A DNA stretch of 64,000 nt, taken from the NCBI GenBank assembly GCA_024114885.1, contig CP099421.1, positions 2,790,001-2,854,000 of the forward strand, written 5' to 3'. Numbering within the stretch: position 1 is the first letter of the stretch; every line of letters begins with the position of its first letter. Source of the DNA: Septoria linicola. Lineage: Eukaryota; Ascomycota; Dothideomycetes; Mycosphaerellales; Mycosphaerellaceae. The translations under genes were made by a program, and so were the position numbers. A model generated the notes under the pieces. It made no database searches and was not told where the DNA came from. It saw only the letters and a program-made list of their open reading frames with translations. Below are positions 23,701 to 35,935 of the stretch, in pieces.

Positions 23701-26700
23701 ACACAAGACCACTTAAGGAGACAGCAGCCGATGCTGGGCCATCACGACATCTGCGTGCTGTCCAGTCAGCCATGCTCTGCGTTCACAAGGCTTGGCCCGT
23801 AATCCTTGCAGGCGCGCCTGGCGCGGGCAAGACTACAGTTGTAGAGCGTCTCGCTACTTGTGTTGGCGCTGATGTCATAACTCTCGGAATGAGCGCGGAG
23901 ACTGATGCCTTGGACCTCATTGGCGGCTACGAGCAGCATGACCCTCACCGAAAGATGGCGCAGGCCCTCTCTGTGCTTCGCGAGCGGCGAAAGCACGTGA
24001 GCAAAGTGGCGTTAGCAGAGGGGTCGGTGGATCAATCTGCGAAGCTCCACGAGGCTTTCATGAACGTTGAGACCAGCCCATGTGCCGCAGCGATGTCCAG
24101 GCTGACAGATCTGCTGCCTACACAAGTACGGTCGGAGTCGCTGCCAGTACTCGAAGCGTTGGCCACGGCTTCTCAGTCGATCGATCGAGCTCGCTTCGAA
24201 TGGATCGACGGACCTCTGATCGAAGCTATACAACAAGGTAAATGGGTGGTCCTAGACAATGCTAACCTGTGCAGTCCTTCGGTCCTGGACAGGCTCAACG
24301 GACTCATGGAGCCAAATGGCGTCCTCATCGTGAACGAGCATAGTGCGTCTGACGGCTCGGCACAGATCATCAGGCCTCATCCTGGATTCCGAATCTTTTT
24401 GACTGTGGACCCTCGACTTGGAGAGCTCTCTCGAGCCATGCGCAATCGCGCAGTGGAGATCTATCTTGATGCCACAAGTTCTGATGAGATCTCTTCAACA
24501 GACATCTTACATCCAGAGTCAGCGATGACTCGATTCAGAGCTGTGAACGCTGTTGCAGTGACTGAAGACGAGCACGCTCGAATTGTTGCCGAGGATCATC
24601 TTGCGCTTGCCGATATGCAATTGATTCCACGCTTCCAGCGAGAGCTGCAGGGAGTTGATATCGAGCAGATTGATCAGAGCTTACCTGTGGGGCCGAACAC
24701 TAAATTGGAAGCTCTATATCAACAAGTGACAACTGCATTGCAGGCGCCAGCTGACTATGCTCGTGTACAGGTCAGTAGCCCAAACATCTACAAAGTAAGT
24801 ATCAAGGCTGACGGTAAGTGCTTGTTACAGACTGTTCATCCTCTCAACAATCAACCCCTCATCCAACTATCTCAGCAACTCTACAGTTCAGCTGTGCCTT
24901 CTGCAGCACGTCATGATGTTCGTGTTCAACTCACCCTCCTTGAGAAAGCATTGGCTCTTGTCAAAGCAGATCGCAAACTATCTGATCGCCTGACTCGATT
25001 CTGGAAAAAAGCTGGCCAACAGCCGAGTGCTGGAGCGAGTAGAGGCAATTCAAGCCTGCTGAACGTGCTCGAAAATCTGCTCCTCTCTATGGGGACTTGG
25101 CTCAACCAGGACGAGATCCGCCCGCTGGAAGAGGTCCGCGCCGTGAAGAAAATACTTGTCACTTTGATGGCTTATTGCTGGACACTCCTCCGTACCTTCG
25201 AGTCAGCTCAGCTGGATCTGCCACTCTTGACAGCCACAGCCATTGTAGGACAAACTTTGACAGCGAAGACATCGCCACTACCGGCCTTGGAGTCTACACT
25301 TGCACGATTCCAAGGCAGTCTGAAAGAGCTTGGCTTGGTCTCGGATGTGGAGGCTCGACATGCCTTCGTGTCTATGTGGCAGACTTTCCGACCCGCAATG
25401 CCCAAAGACATGCACACTCTGCAGGCCATACTGCAGTTCGAGGGCGTTGTCGCGAAGTTTGACGAGGCTACTTCTAACTTCCGTATCTCACTCAAACAGG
25501 TTGCCGAGCTACGTATGCGCTTCCAGCGCGCTCTGAATGTCAACAGCCCGGCGGAAGAGCTCAACGCATTGGCGGAGAAGGCACTCGCTTCTTTGCATGC
25601 ATCCGATTCGGACGATGAACTCATTGACAACGCCGTAGCTATATCGCCGCACTTTGTCAATGCCTTCGAGGCGACATTCCAGCGCTTCGTCGTAGCTTCG
25701 TCGACAGCTAGTCTTGGTCCTGCCGCCATGATAAATCTGGAAATCCTTGCCTTGAGGAAGACAATTCGTGGCGTTCTCTGCAATGTGTCTACGAACGACA
25801 AGCCTGCACGGGTCGCACTTGACAAGATCCGCCTTATATCCACGCCATCAACACCAGCGGACACGATGTCACGGTCACTTGACAGGACGGCGGGCACGAA
25901 GACTGTGTTACGCGGCGTCGCGGCAACTGAACAGGTCAGCCTTCAAGCTCTGAGCCTGCTTGAGACGGAGACCGACACTTTGGGCCATGCTATCGCCACT
26001 CGTGCTCACTTGATTGAGAGCGATATCGTACACGACCTTGATGCGTATCTTCGGAGCTTGGTGGATGCTGTTCTCCACGCGCTGGCCGACAGCAACGAGC
26101 CAGGATTCCTCGCAAACCACGCAAGCAAGCTCTTGCAGACAAGTCACTTCCAAGATGCTTCAGAGACTCAAATCCTGGCGACAGACATTGACACAAGATT
26201 GGCCGCGATCGCTCAGCGTCTGGCTACGGTAGTGACATATCTGTCAAACACTGCCGAGAACGTGTCTGAGCGACAAGAGCGTGCCGCACATGCTTGGGCT
26301 GCATTTGCATCCGCGTGTCTCGACCTCTACGTGCCGGAGCATTCCTTTGACCCCGTGCAAGAGTCACAGATCAAGACAAACATCTTTCAGCATGCCAAGG
26401 GAAACTTGCAGGCTCAGCTCGAGGCTGTACAGGCGTACAGACAGCATTGGGTTGGCGAGAAAGATTCTTTGCGTGCACGCCTGCTAGCCGAAGATATCAC
26501 GGCCCTGGGTGAAGGACCACAGATCGTGCAGATCTGTCGGCCGACGCAATCACAGCTTTCGCAGCTCCATGGTGATCTTCAAGCATTATCTCGGACTATA
26601 TCTCCTTTCCGAAAGGGCACTGACATGCAGACTTTGAGTGAAGGAGCTTGGAGCAATCTTCGTGTGATTCGTGATCGACTGGACTCTCAATACCGCGCTT

Positions 26701-29700
26701 ATGCGGATCTCACGGCTCCTGTGGTGGGCTTCATTGACTGCCTTTCGATAGCAAAACGACTGGCGGCATCTGTCGCTGCTGAGCAACAGCAAGGCCCTGA
26801 TCTTGCCAAAATCACACCGCTCGCTGCCGCTGACTTGAGTGGCTGGGGCACCGACGACACTCTCATACATGTTCAGAAAGCGTGCCAGTCGAAGGAAGAG
26901 CAGCTATTCTGGCTTTCTGCAGTAGCTGCACGATCGTCAGTTACCCCGATCACCCGGTCCTCGCGCGACTTACGATCAACAATCTACGGCGTCCTGCAAC
27001 TATTCTACGAGGCTTGGACTAAGGAACTCGACCGCGATCAACGGCAGGCCGCTCGCAATTCCAGCTTGTACCAGTTCCGAGGTGTGGACGACGAGTCAGA
27101 GGAGACAACTGTAGCAGAATTGAATGCGTTATTCCCTACCTACGATGGCGAGGATATTGACAACACGACCAGACCTAATGTTGATGCACAAGCACTTGCG
27201 CAGCAAATGGCCGCGATCCACCACAGTCTGCACTCGGACGTCGAGCTCACAGCGGAGATCCTGCTCGACCTGGTACAGAAAGCATCTCAGCTGCCATCGT
27301 CGCAGATTACATCAAGCCTAATTGCAGTCATCAGCGAGCTTCACAAGCTTCGGAACGATCTTTCCACGCCGCCGAAGAGCAGAAACATATACACAGATGC
27401 TGACATTGGACAAGCCAAGACCTTGGTTGCACTCCTCGGCCGCATTCAGAAGCGTTTCGAGTTCATCCACAATGCTTGGCCAGAACATGCCACGCCGATC
27501 GAGACGCTGCGTGCTTGCAACACAATCGTCGCAATTAGCCACTCTGAGCCACTCGCACGATTCCTGCCTTACGTTGAGAGGTTGCACGTCACCGTGAATG
27601 AGTGGCAAAAGGTAGCCAGCTCGGAGTACTCGGTGTCTTCTCTACTTGAGGAGATCACAAGTCTGATCATCAGTTGGCGCCAGCTCGAACTGTCTACGTG
27701 GGCTGGGCTGTTCAATCATGAAGATGCAGCTTGTAAGCAAAGCGCTTTCTCATGGTGGTATATCGCCTACGAGGCTATCATCGCGGCTGCAGAAGACGAG
27801 GCGACACGATCCAATCGATCTCTCGAGCGTTTCTCGCAACAACTACTTGAGACGCTCGGCTCATTCATCACGAACTGTGGGCTGGGCGAGTTTAGCATTC
27901 GCCTGGCCATGCTGGTGGACTTCAAGGCTGATCTCACTGTCAGGGCTTCCGACAATCCAGCGCTCGCCCCTGTTCGTGATGCTTTGTCAAGCTTGATCGA
28001 GTTCTACTCACATTTCAGTGCAGCTGTGTCAGCCCACTGGATCACCAAGCGCGCTGAGCTCGAGACGCAAGTCAAGGAGGTCGTACAACTCGCCAGCTGG
28101 AAAGACCGCAACATCGAGGCTCTGAAGAGGAGTGCTAAGAACTCGCACAACAGACTCTTACGGAGTGTCAAGAAGTACAGAGCGCTGCTTGCTGAGCCTG
28201 TGGCGCCACTGCTTCTAGCTGAGTTCCCGGCGGTTATGCCAATGAGTGCTTCACAGCAGATACCTGACCCAAGTACGGCACTGGTTCAGAAAGACGTACC
28301 ACTTACAGCATGGACACAACGACCCGCAGAACTGCAGGATCTTGCGACCGTCGCTGAAGACCTTTTGACCAGATCGGCCTCAGTGAAAGCTGCCTCAAAA
28401 GCTGTAAAGCGAATGGAAAGCTTCCTGCAAGAGACGAACGAGGAAGCGGCTGAACTTCGCAAGGCTACGCCCAGCACTGCCAACGAGAAGAACAAGAGTA
28501 TTGTGCAACAACTCAAAAGCCGCAAGCGTCGTCTGCTTGCAGACGTCTTCCGTGGTGTACAAGACATGGGATTCCAGAAGAACCTAGGCGAAGATGTCCT
28601 TGCGCAACAACAATCGATACATGGTGTGCTCTCGAAGTCTCCACCGCTGCAGTCAATGAGCCATATTGACAGCGCCTACTCCGCCGACTACGAGTATCAT
28701 CGCTTCCTGCACATAATGCCCACTGTGCGCGAGAGCAGTTCAAAGCACAATGAGGATCTGACTCCTGCAGAGATTGCTCGTGGCAAGACACTGTTGGAGA
28801 GCATGCTGCAAGTGACTACACAGCAGAGAAAGAGCATCATCAAGGATCTTGTAGACCTGGAAGGCTTCAGAGCCGCGTTGAGCCAATGCTCGAACGTGGC
28901 CGACGTGGGCTGCCTTCGCGTGTCTGCAGGAATTGGGTCTTTACGTGAGAGTTGCCGCTCGCAAGTACGCAGTCTACTGGGTGTGGTCAAGACCGCGATG
29001 CAAGTCGTACACATGCAGTCCGAGCTTGCGAGAACGCAGTATGGAGACATCGAAGGCCAGCTGTCCGTCGCCGTTGGGGAATTGCATTCGCTGGATGTGG
29101 CAATATCTGCTCAAGTCGAGCTACCTGCACGCTTGACTACCCGGGCCATCCGCGAAGCTGGGAGTCAATTCGAGAATGTGGTCAAGAACCTTGAGGGTCT
29201 GGTTGAAGTAGCCACACGTCAATATCCAGAGCTCGAGCCTGTCCTGGGTCACCTCTTGCGCTGGACCACTCCGATGGGCCCTATAGATGTAGGAACGCCT
29301 TCCTCGTCCATCAGTGCGAACCACTGGGCTCAGCAACTGTTGGAACTGGTCAACGTGGCTCGAAGTTCTTCCATTACGAATGGTGTTGTCGGCACCAACG
29401 GATCCAACAAGAAGTCCTGGCTCCTCGATCAGCAGCACCACCTTCAGTTTGTTGCTCAAGCACTCAACATTGGCAATGCTCGCGCAGAGCTAGAGAAGCT
29501 CATCCAAACACTGCCGGCAGTTCACTCTGCCGAGGGTGAGAATGCACAAGAGAACGCCCTCGACCAGATCGCGGTGTTGAGCTCCAACGTGCTACCTGTT
29601 CTGACTGCTTATGCCAACAACGCCTACATAGTGTTGGCTGAGCTCTGCACATTGCATGCTACAACGAGCAAGGTCGCCCATCATCTGGGCACCTCGTTCG

Positions 29701-32204
29701 TCCAGCTCGCCAAGCAAGGTTTCTGCACACCGTCCGATAAGGCACAGGGTGAAGAACAGCAGTCTGGACAAGTCGAGAGTGGCACTGGACTCGGCGATGG
29801 TGAAGGAGGTGATGATATCAGTAAGGACGTTGGCGCTGATGAAGATTTGTCTGAGCTAGCGCAAGAAGCCAAATCGAAAGAGAAGGACGAAGAGATGGAC
29901 GCTGAGAAAGACGCCGTCGACATGGCAGATGAAGACTTACAAGGCGACTTTGACGAAGACGCTGGGTCTGAAGGCGACGAGCAGGAAGGAAAGGAAGATG
30001 GTGAAGATGCTGATCTCGACGAAGAGATGGGTCAGATTGGCGAAAATGATGATGCAGTCGACGAGAAGCAATGGGACGATGGCAACAAGGGAGAAGAGGC
30101 GGACAAAGAAGCCGAGAAAGGCAAAGGCACTCGCAACGAGGACCAGGCTGCTGCTGAGAATTCTGAAGCTGGCGATGAGCAGGAGACCGAAGAGATAGAG
30201 CAAGATGCGGATGCGGGCGCCGAAATGGACAACGAGGCTAGTCAACAAGACGCGGAACAAGCTGATCCTCACATGCAAGAGGAGCAGAATCTCGACTTGC
30301 CTGACGATCTGCAAATGGACGGCGACAAGGAAGACATGAGCGATATCGACCTCGAAGATGATGTGCCCGATGATCTCAGCGATGTTGGTCGCGAGGAGGA
30401 AGAGGCTGCAGCGACAAAGGACGACTTAGACAACCTTGACGCGGAAATGGCTGAAGGGGATGGAGAGGATGAAGATGAGAAGACTGGGGAAGCGACTGCT
30501 CCAGAAGATGGGGAAGAGGGACAAGAACAAGGCGAAGATGCCCAATCAGACCTTGCGATGCTGGACAACGAGGATCAACAAGAGAAGACTGACGACGGTT
30601 TGACGTCCGCGGACGCCGGCCAAGGTCAAGAAGAGGATAGTGATGCCGCGAAGAAGTCTGGCGCCGTGTCCACTGTCGAGCAGCAAGATGACGATCATGA
30701 TGCGAACGATCCTAGCGAGCAGATAGGCGCCACTGAGGGCACTCAAAGAACACAGACCGATGAAACGTCGGGACAAGCTGATTCTGGGGAAGAGCAGCAG
30801 CAGTCTCTGCCTTTCAAGCAGCTTGGTGATGTCCTCAAACAATGGTACAACCAGAACCGAAACATCGAGGCTGCGCAGGAGCCGCAGGAAGAAAAGAAAG
30901 CATCTGAAGAGGAGATGGACATGAACGATCCACGTTTTGAGCACTTGCCAGAGGATACAGAATCTGATATGCAGGCTCTCGGTGCTGCTAGTGTTGAGCA
31001 ATCGAAGGCACTTGATGAGCAGAATGCGGTAGACGTCAACGAAAACATGCCGGATGATGTGCCTCTGCCTGAAGAACCACAAGAGGAGCCGATGGAGACA
31101 GAGCCTGAGCAAGAATCCGAGGCCAGCGGTGCGAAGGGTGAAGGCGTCGATGGTGGATCAAAGCCCAACCAGACATTGGTCGGCAAGCAAACAGACTTGG
31201 ACACGACAATGCACGATCACGAAGACATCGATGAGTCCGACGACATAGAGAGAGTCGACGAGCAGCTCACTCAAACGCATCTCTCGCACGAAGAGCCAGA
31301 GCTGATGACGATCGAAGAAGCTCGTAGGCAGTGGAGTGACCACGAAAATCGGACACGCAACATGGCAATCGTGCTCACTGAGCATCTCCGCCTGATCCTT
31401 CAACCTACACAAGCAACCAAGATGCGTGGCGACTTCCGAACAGGCAAGCGGCTCAACATCAAAAAGATCATTCCCTACATCGCCTCCTCGTACAAGCGTG
31501 ACAAGATCTGGATGCGAAGATCAGTGCCGAGCAAGCGTACGTATCAAATCATGCTTGCCATTGATGACTCGCAATCCATGGACGAGGATGAACGTAAGGG
31601 GCTTGCTTTCGACACACTCGCCTTGATTGCCAAGAGTATGGCCATGCTTGAGGTTGGAGAGCTTTCAGTTCTCGGCTTTGGCGAGACGTCAAAGGTTGCT
31701 CATGCTTTTGATATGCCATTCACCTCAGATGCTGGCGCGAAAGTCGTCCGTCAATTGACCTTTTCTCAAACGAAGACTGATGTCAAGAGACTACTCGAGA
31801 AGTCTATCGAGCTATTCCGCGATGCGAGACTGAAGGCCACGGGCTCTGCCAGTAACCTCTGGCAGCTGCAATTGATCATTTCCGACGGATTGTGTGAAGA
31901 TCACCCTTCGATTCGGCAGCTTGTTCGACAAGCCCACGAAGAGCAGATCATGGTCGTGTTCATCGTGATTGATGCTACCGCCACAGAATCTCAGGTTTCT
32001 GAGCCGAAGCAGAGCATCCTCGATCTGAATCGAGTGGAGTTCGGAAAAGATGGAAACGGAGAGACATCGGTCAATATGGTGAAGTATCTAGACACGTTCC
32101 CGTTCAGATATTATCTGATTGTGAGAGATGTTCTCGAATTGCCTAGCGTACTTGCTGGGGCGCTGAGACAGTGGTTTGCGGAAGTTGTTGGTAGCGATGG
32201 GTGA
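17704..32204 (+). CDS. MDN1: Midasin (MDN1/REA1), with apparent frame break at 19243-19247
   Basis: Giant dynein-like AAA+ ATPase that strips assembly factors (Ytm1, Rsa4) from pre-60S ribosomes in nucleolus and nucleoplasm. Six AAA modules are visible from Walker A motifs GLAGSGKT (about residue 287), GETGVGKT (615), GPTSAGKT (1045), GETGCGKT (1339), GSPGVGKT (1728) and GAPGAGKT (2036). A long linker, an Asp/Glu-rich tail (about 29740-31330) and the C-terminal MIDAS domain (IDDSQSMDEDE, 31560) follow. The length of about 4,810-4,830 aa matches yeast Rea1 (about 4,910). The frame changes at a run of five T: one frame runs from 17704 to 19671, the other is used from 19245 on, and family-like sequence is continuous across the switch. 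An in-frame, stop-free 60-nt stretch (24772-24831) has intron signals (GTCAGT, GCTGAC, ACAG) and probably splices out. Confidence 0.95.
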
Positions 32205-32768
32205 AAGAATCTCCCCCAGTGGGAGAGAATGTAGAAGTAATTGAACCACTTTTTTAGTGTGCAATTTTGATGCTTTCTCTCCATTCAAATTATGGACTAC
32301 GCCACTCTAAGCCATGTGTCGGTATTGTAACTCTACTTCAGGAACTGAGAAAGCCTTTCTTGCCTCTTCGTTCTCTAAGTACTCGTGTGATCATATTATA
32401 GACTGTGTACCATTGACACAATAGTCTCCCGAAGCTGCCAGCAGTAACGGGGGGCCTATACTGCTAACTCTCCCCATGAACTACCACCACGGCACTGTGG
32501 TATGGAAGTTGACGTTCTGGATTAGAGTGGAAGATGGAAGTGCCAAGATTTATTGTTACTGGAGACAAGGAAATGATAGGTAGAAAGTGGAGTGGATTGA
32601 TGGTTTAAGTTGACTCATACCTGATAGCCATATCCTCGCAAGCACTGTACATCATGGTCTGTGCTATAGAGTGAAATGCATAAACACCGAGAGCACTTTT
32701 GTTATCCGGACTGCCTAATAGTCAAAGCTTCGCCCAGGAGTCTCCGGTACGCACGACGTCGGTTCGGC
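32205..32768. other. Convergent intergenic spacer
   Basis: 3' flanks of midasin (+) and the coiled-coil gene (-). No RNA gene or repeat recognised. Confidence 0.5.
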
Positions 32769-33893
32769 TCACCTCATGGTGATACTGAACGGAGCCCCTT
32801 GTACGTAAGAGCCCTGCGTGCCAGCTGGCTCAGCCAAGTTCCCAGACTGATGGCTTCCACCGTAGTAATAGTCGTTGTCGCCAGTCTTGATGCTGTTCCC
32901 AAGCATGCTATCGCCTTTGGTCTTGTACTCGTGAGCAGCCTGCACTTTCGCCTTGAGCACAGCCAGCTGTTGCTCCCAACGATGATCGGCCGATGCACCC
33001 CAAGCACGTACGGAAGCCTGACGACGAAAGTCTTCCCGTCGTAGATCATCCAGGCCCAGAATCGATCGTTCGGCTTTCTCACCTAGAACGCACTCCATTT
33101 CAGTGATCAGGTCAAGCATCATGCTGGCTGGAGTCTCGCGAGCACGCTCGTCTTCCAGAGATCGAAGCGCGCTGTTGAGACTCTGCTTCGTTTGCCTGAG
33201 CTCTTCTTCCGTCTGGAGCTGATCGTCGTCGTCGAATGCTGAAGCGAAGGCGGAGGTAGTGTGGACTTGAAATTGCAGGTTGTCACAACGCTGCTCCAAT
33301 CTCTTGATCTCGTCTCTCGCGTGAGTAAGGTTCTCTTGCGCTTTGGCTAGCTGAGCTGTAGCATCTTCGACGGGATTTTTAGATCGATCTGTATGGCTAT
33401 TGTCCAGATTTTGGTTATCTCTCTCGCAGCTGTGACGTTCAATTTGTGCCTGCAGTGCGAGGGTCTCCCGGGTCGACTGCCAGAGCGAGATTTCGGCAGA
33501 GGTGAATCTTGCTCTCTCCTGCTCGAGCTCGCTCTCAAGGACTGCCTTGGTAGTCTCGAATTCTATTTTTACTTTCTCCAGCTTACAGCTCAGCAGTGTC
33601 TCGATTGTCTTGGACTTGGCCCTCTCTTGTCGTAGGTCGTGGTTCAGTCGCGCTTCGAGTGCTGCTTTCCTATCGATCAGAATGCTATTTGCTTTGATCT
33701 GTCGGTTGAGTTCTGCCTCGAGAACTGCCAGCTGAACAGCGCCTTTTGCTGGTTGCGACTTAGTAGCTTCTGCGATGATAGCCTGTGCGAATGCATCTGA
33801 GTGTCTTGTGGTCAGCCTTGTCTGAGTTCTGTCTCGCATGGATGTTGTCGCCGGAGGCTGCGCACCAAAAAGGCGAACGAAGATGTTCAACAT
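32769..33893 (-). CDS. Coiled-coil hypothetical protein
   Basis: Single-exon frame of 374 aa with no family I recognise. Residues from about 50 to 290 are rich in Glu, Lys, Leu, Ala and Gln in heptad-like spacing (for example LAVLEAELNRQ, LESELEQERARF, LTHARDEIKRLEQR), predicting a long coiled coil with one break around 165-185. The C terminus is Gly/Tyr-rich and ends SITMR. There is no signal peptide; the N terminus (MLNIFVRLFGAQPP) is short and hydrophobic. It may be a structural or scaffold protein, but this is only composition-based. The frame is uninterrupted over more than 1.1 kb on the - strand, which favours a real gene. Confidence 0.6.
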   Translation of the reverse strand: MLNIFVRLFGAQPPATTSMRDRTQTRLTTRHSDAFAQAIIAEATKSQPAKGAVQLAVLEAELNRQIKANSILIDRKAALEARLNHDLRQERAKSKTIETLLSCKLEKVKIEFETTKAVLESELEQERARFTSAEISLWQSTRETLALQAQIERHSCERDNQNLDNSHTDRSKNPVEDATAQLAKAQENLTHARDEIKRLEQRCDNLQFQVHTTSAFASAFDDDDQLQTEEELRQTKQSLNSALRSLEDERARETPASMMLDLITEMECVLGEKAERSILGLDDLRREDFRRQASVRAWGASADHRWEQQLAVLKAKVQAAHEYKTKGDSMLGNSIKTGDNDYYYGGSHQSGNLAEPAGTQGSYVQGAPFSITMR

Positions 33894-34497
33894 CTTGTCT
33901 GACTTATTCTACTAATGTGCAGGTAGCTCTAATGCGATTGCAAGCTTGTCAATGCTAATGCTTGGTGATGTTTCTCGGATGATTGTTGTTTGAGGAAGAA
34001 CACGAGATTGGTCGTATTTATGTCCTAGGTCTGAGGACAAGAGCTATGACAATAGTGAATGGCATTGTGTTGTGATAGTGAATGACTTACATGTTCACCA
34101 GCTTCTCATTCTTGGCGGACGACCTATGCAGGTGGTTGGTCACGACTAGATTCGCCTACCTCAGTCTGTGGTGGTGCCCAGTTAGATTGAAGGAGATCTG
34201 GTTTCTGGTCCAAAGTGGGTGTATAAATCGGTTTCATATTAGTATAGCCTCATGTTAGCCAAGAAACGAGCTCTGTGCGATCATGCGTACAGATGGTGAA
34301 GTCTGTTGGGGTGATCATGCGCATTCTCCATTACTGCTAGACACCTATCTTTGTCCGGACTCCCACGACAACAATGAGATGTCGTGGACACAATGGCAGC
34401 ATTTGTCATTGTCTTAGCTCCTAGTAAACGCGCTGTAGACCTTTCCTGTGCAAACGAAGCGGTCCTTGAGGACGTAGACTTCCCTCGTATCAGAGTA
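33894..34497. other. Intergenic spacer between two - strand genes
   Basis: Upstream of the coiled-coil gene and downstream of the rhodopsin-like gene. A 160-codon frame at 34281-34763 mostly overlaps the rhodopsin-like last exon in another frame; its distal part could be an extra 3' exon but I cannot show it. Confidence 0.4.
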
Positions 34498-35935
34498 TTA
34501 AGCAAGTTCGAAGGGGCCCTTCCCTGAACCAGGATTTTGCGTAGGCCAAAGCCGAGATACTTGGACGATACGATCTTGAGAGCCCCAACTGCGTCGCTCG
34601 TCTTCAAATGCCGATGTTCGTGACAAAGAATTGGTGATGGTCGCATTGTTCTCCTCGCCCAGACGGTGACTCTCGCGTTTGTCATCATTCTCAGTAGACT
34701 CCATCGTATGAGAGTCAGTCTGCCTGTGACTAGACATGTAATCGAGTTGCAAAGCATCCCCATAGCTCTGAGTCCTGCGCGTGCCCCGGCTCAGTCCAGA
34801 TCGTGACGACGAATACCCTTGCCCAGACCGCCAAGTATCCTCGTCTACCTTCTCGAATGGCCGCATGAAGGACTTGAGACAAGGCAGAGAAGCCGCCAAG
34901 ATCGACCACAGAAGCTCTGCCTGCGTCCAGATCGTTGGTGGTACAATCGATGTACCGTAGTCATCGCTGTGCCGAAGCAGTTCTATCTGGTGCAAGTTAA
35001 GTGCTGCAAACACGATGTCCATGAGTCTGAAAGCAAAAATTGCTGTGACTGTGATTTTCGATGATCGCATTGTCAGGATGTTGAGCACCAATGCCAGCGG
35101 CACAATGACCAGCAGGGCTTCTGTTATCACGTCAAGCGCGAGTACAATCTGAAAGCGGAGAATCTGGTCGGGTAACTCAGCAATGTAATCACATTCAGGA
35201 TTTCTGATGACCTACGCGATTGGGACAAGTGGTATCCCCTGGTTGAGGGAATGTCGGATTCGAGCAGTCTATCGAAGCAGCGAGGATAGTGCCCAGGCCA
35301 TATAGCGTAGACAGCAAGACCAAAGCCCAAGAGAGCTTTGCGTTTCGTGAGCGTCCATTCTCAAATAGCCGCAGTGTAAGTAGAGCTGTCGAAACTTTGG
35401 ACAGACAGTGTGACAAGAAGTACATGAAGATCTGAGCCGTTGTAGACTATTCATGTCAGCGCTTGCTTCCAGGCAGTTCCATGCCGCTTTGACTCACTTT
35501 CTCGATACTCGAGATCTGTTCAACAGATAGCAATGTCTGGCTCTTGCCCAAGCCTTCGCTCAGGCCTACTAGGACTGCGATGTACTGACCGACAGCTAGC
35601 ATAGTCGATGCCAAAAGTGCCCAGTCATCGTTGCCGTAGCTGATGGCATCAACCATGTTAGCGAAAGCGCAGTCTCCCGTCATGCATCGATCAGAACTTA
35701 CACACCTACCAGAATGTTAGTCTAAAGGCTTCATAAAAACGCAAGTCACCATCTCCATACCATATTTGACGACAAATCGAATGACGAATGCCACCAAGAC
35801 GTAGATAAAGGAAAGCAGTGTAATGATCCATAGCCAGCCTGCATGGTTGTCCGCTGTGACTTGTGTGAAGTAATGCGTTCCTGAAGACCACTCGGCGTGA
35901 CCGATCTCTGCGGTGCCTTCGTAACCACCCGCCAT
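34498..35935 (-). CDS. Fungal rhodopsin-like 7-TM membrane protein, 5 exons
   Basis: Belongs to the large family of fungal seven-helix membrane proteins (Fung_rhodopsin/PTH11-like), often at the plasma membrane; ligands are mostly unknown. Proposed exons on the - strand: 35761-35935, 35702-35705 (only 4 nt), 35498-35639, 35216-35446 and 34498-35163, giving 405 aa with every phase consistent. Family marks: an N-terminal helix (WLWIITLLSFIYVLVAFVIRF), the DDW following helix 1 (GNDDWALLAST), CSNPTFPQPGDTTCPNR (two loop cysteines), QIVLALDVITEALLVIVPLALV, and a Ser/Arg/Glu-rich cytosolic tail. The first helix frame and the DDW frame join only if a 4-nt exon lies between two introns, each with a CTAAC branch site; an alternative uses a 20-nt exon and a poor donor. 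The start was taken at M of MAGGYEG because upstream residues look non-coding. Confidence 0.8.

Noticed and set aside
34281..34763. Separate 160-codon - strand gene
   Set aside because: Most of it overlaps the rhodopsin-like last exon in another frame; no motif of its own.
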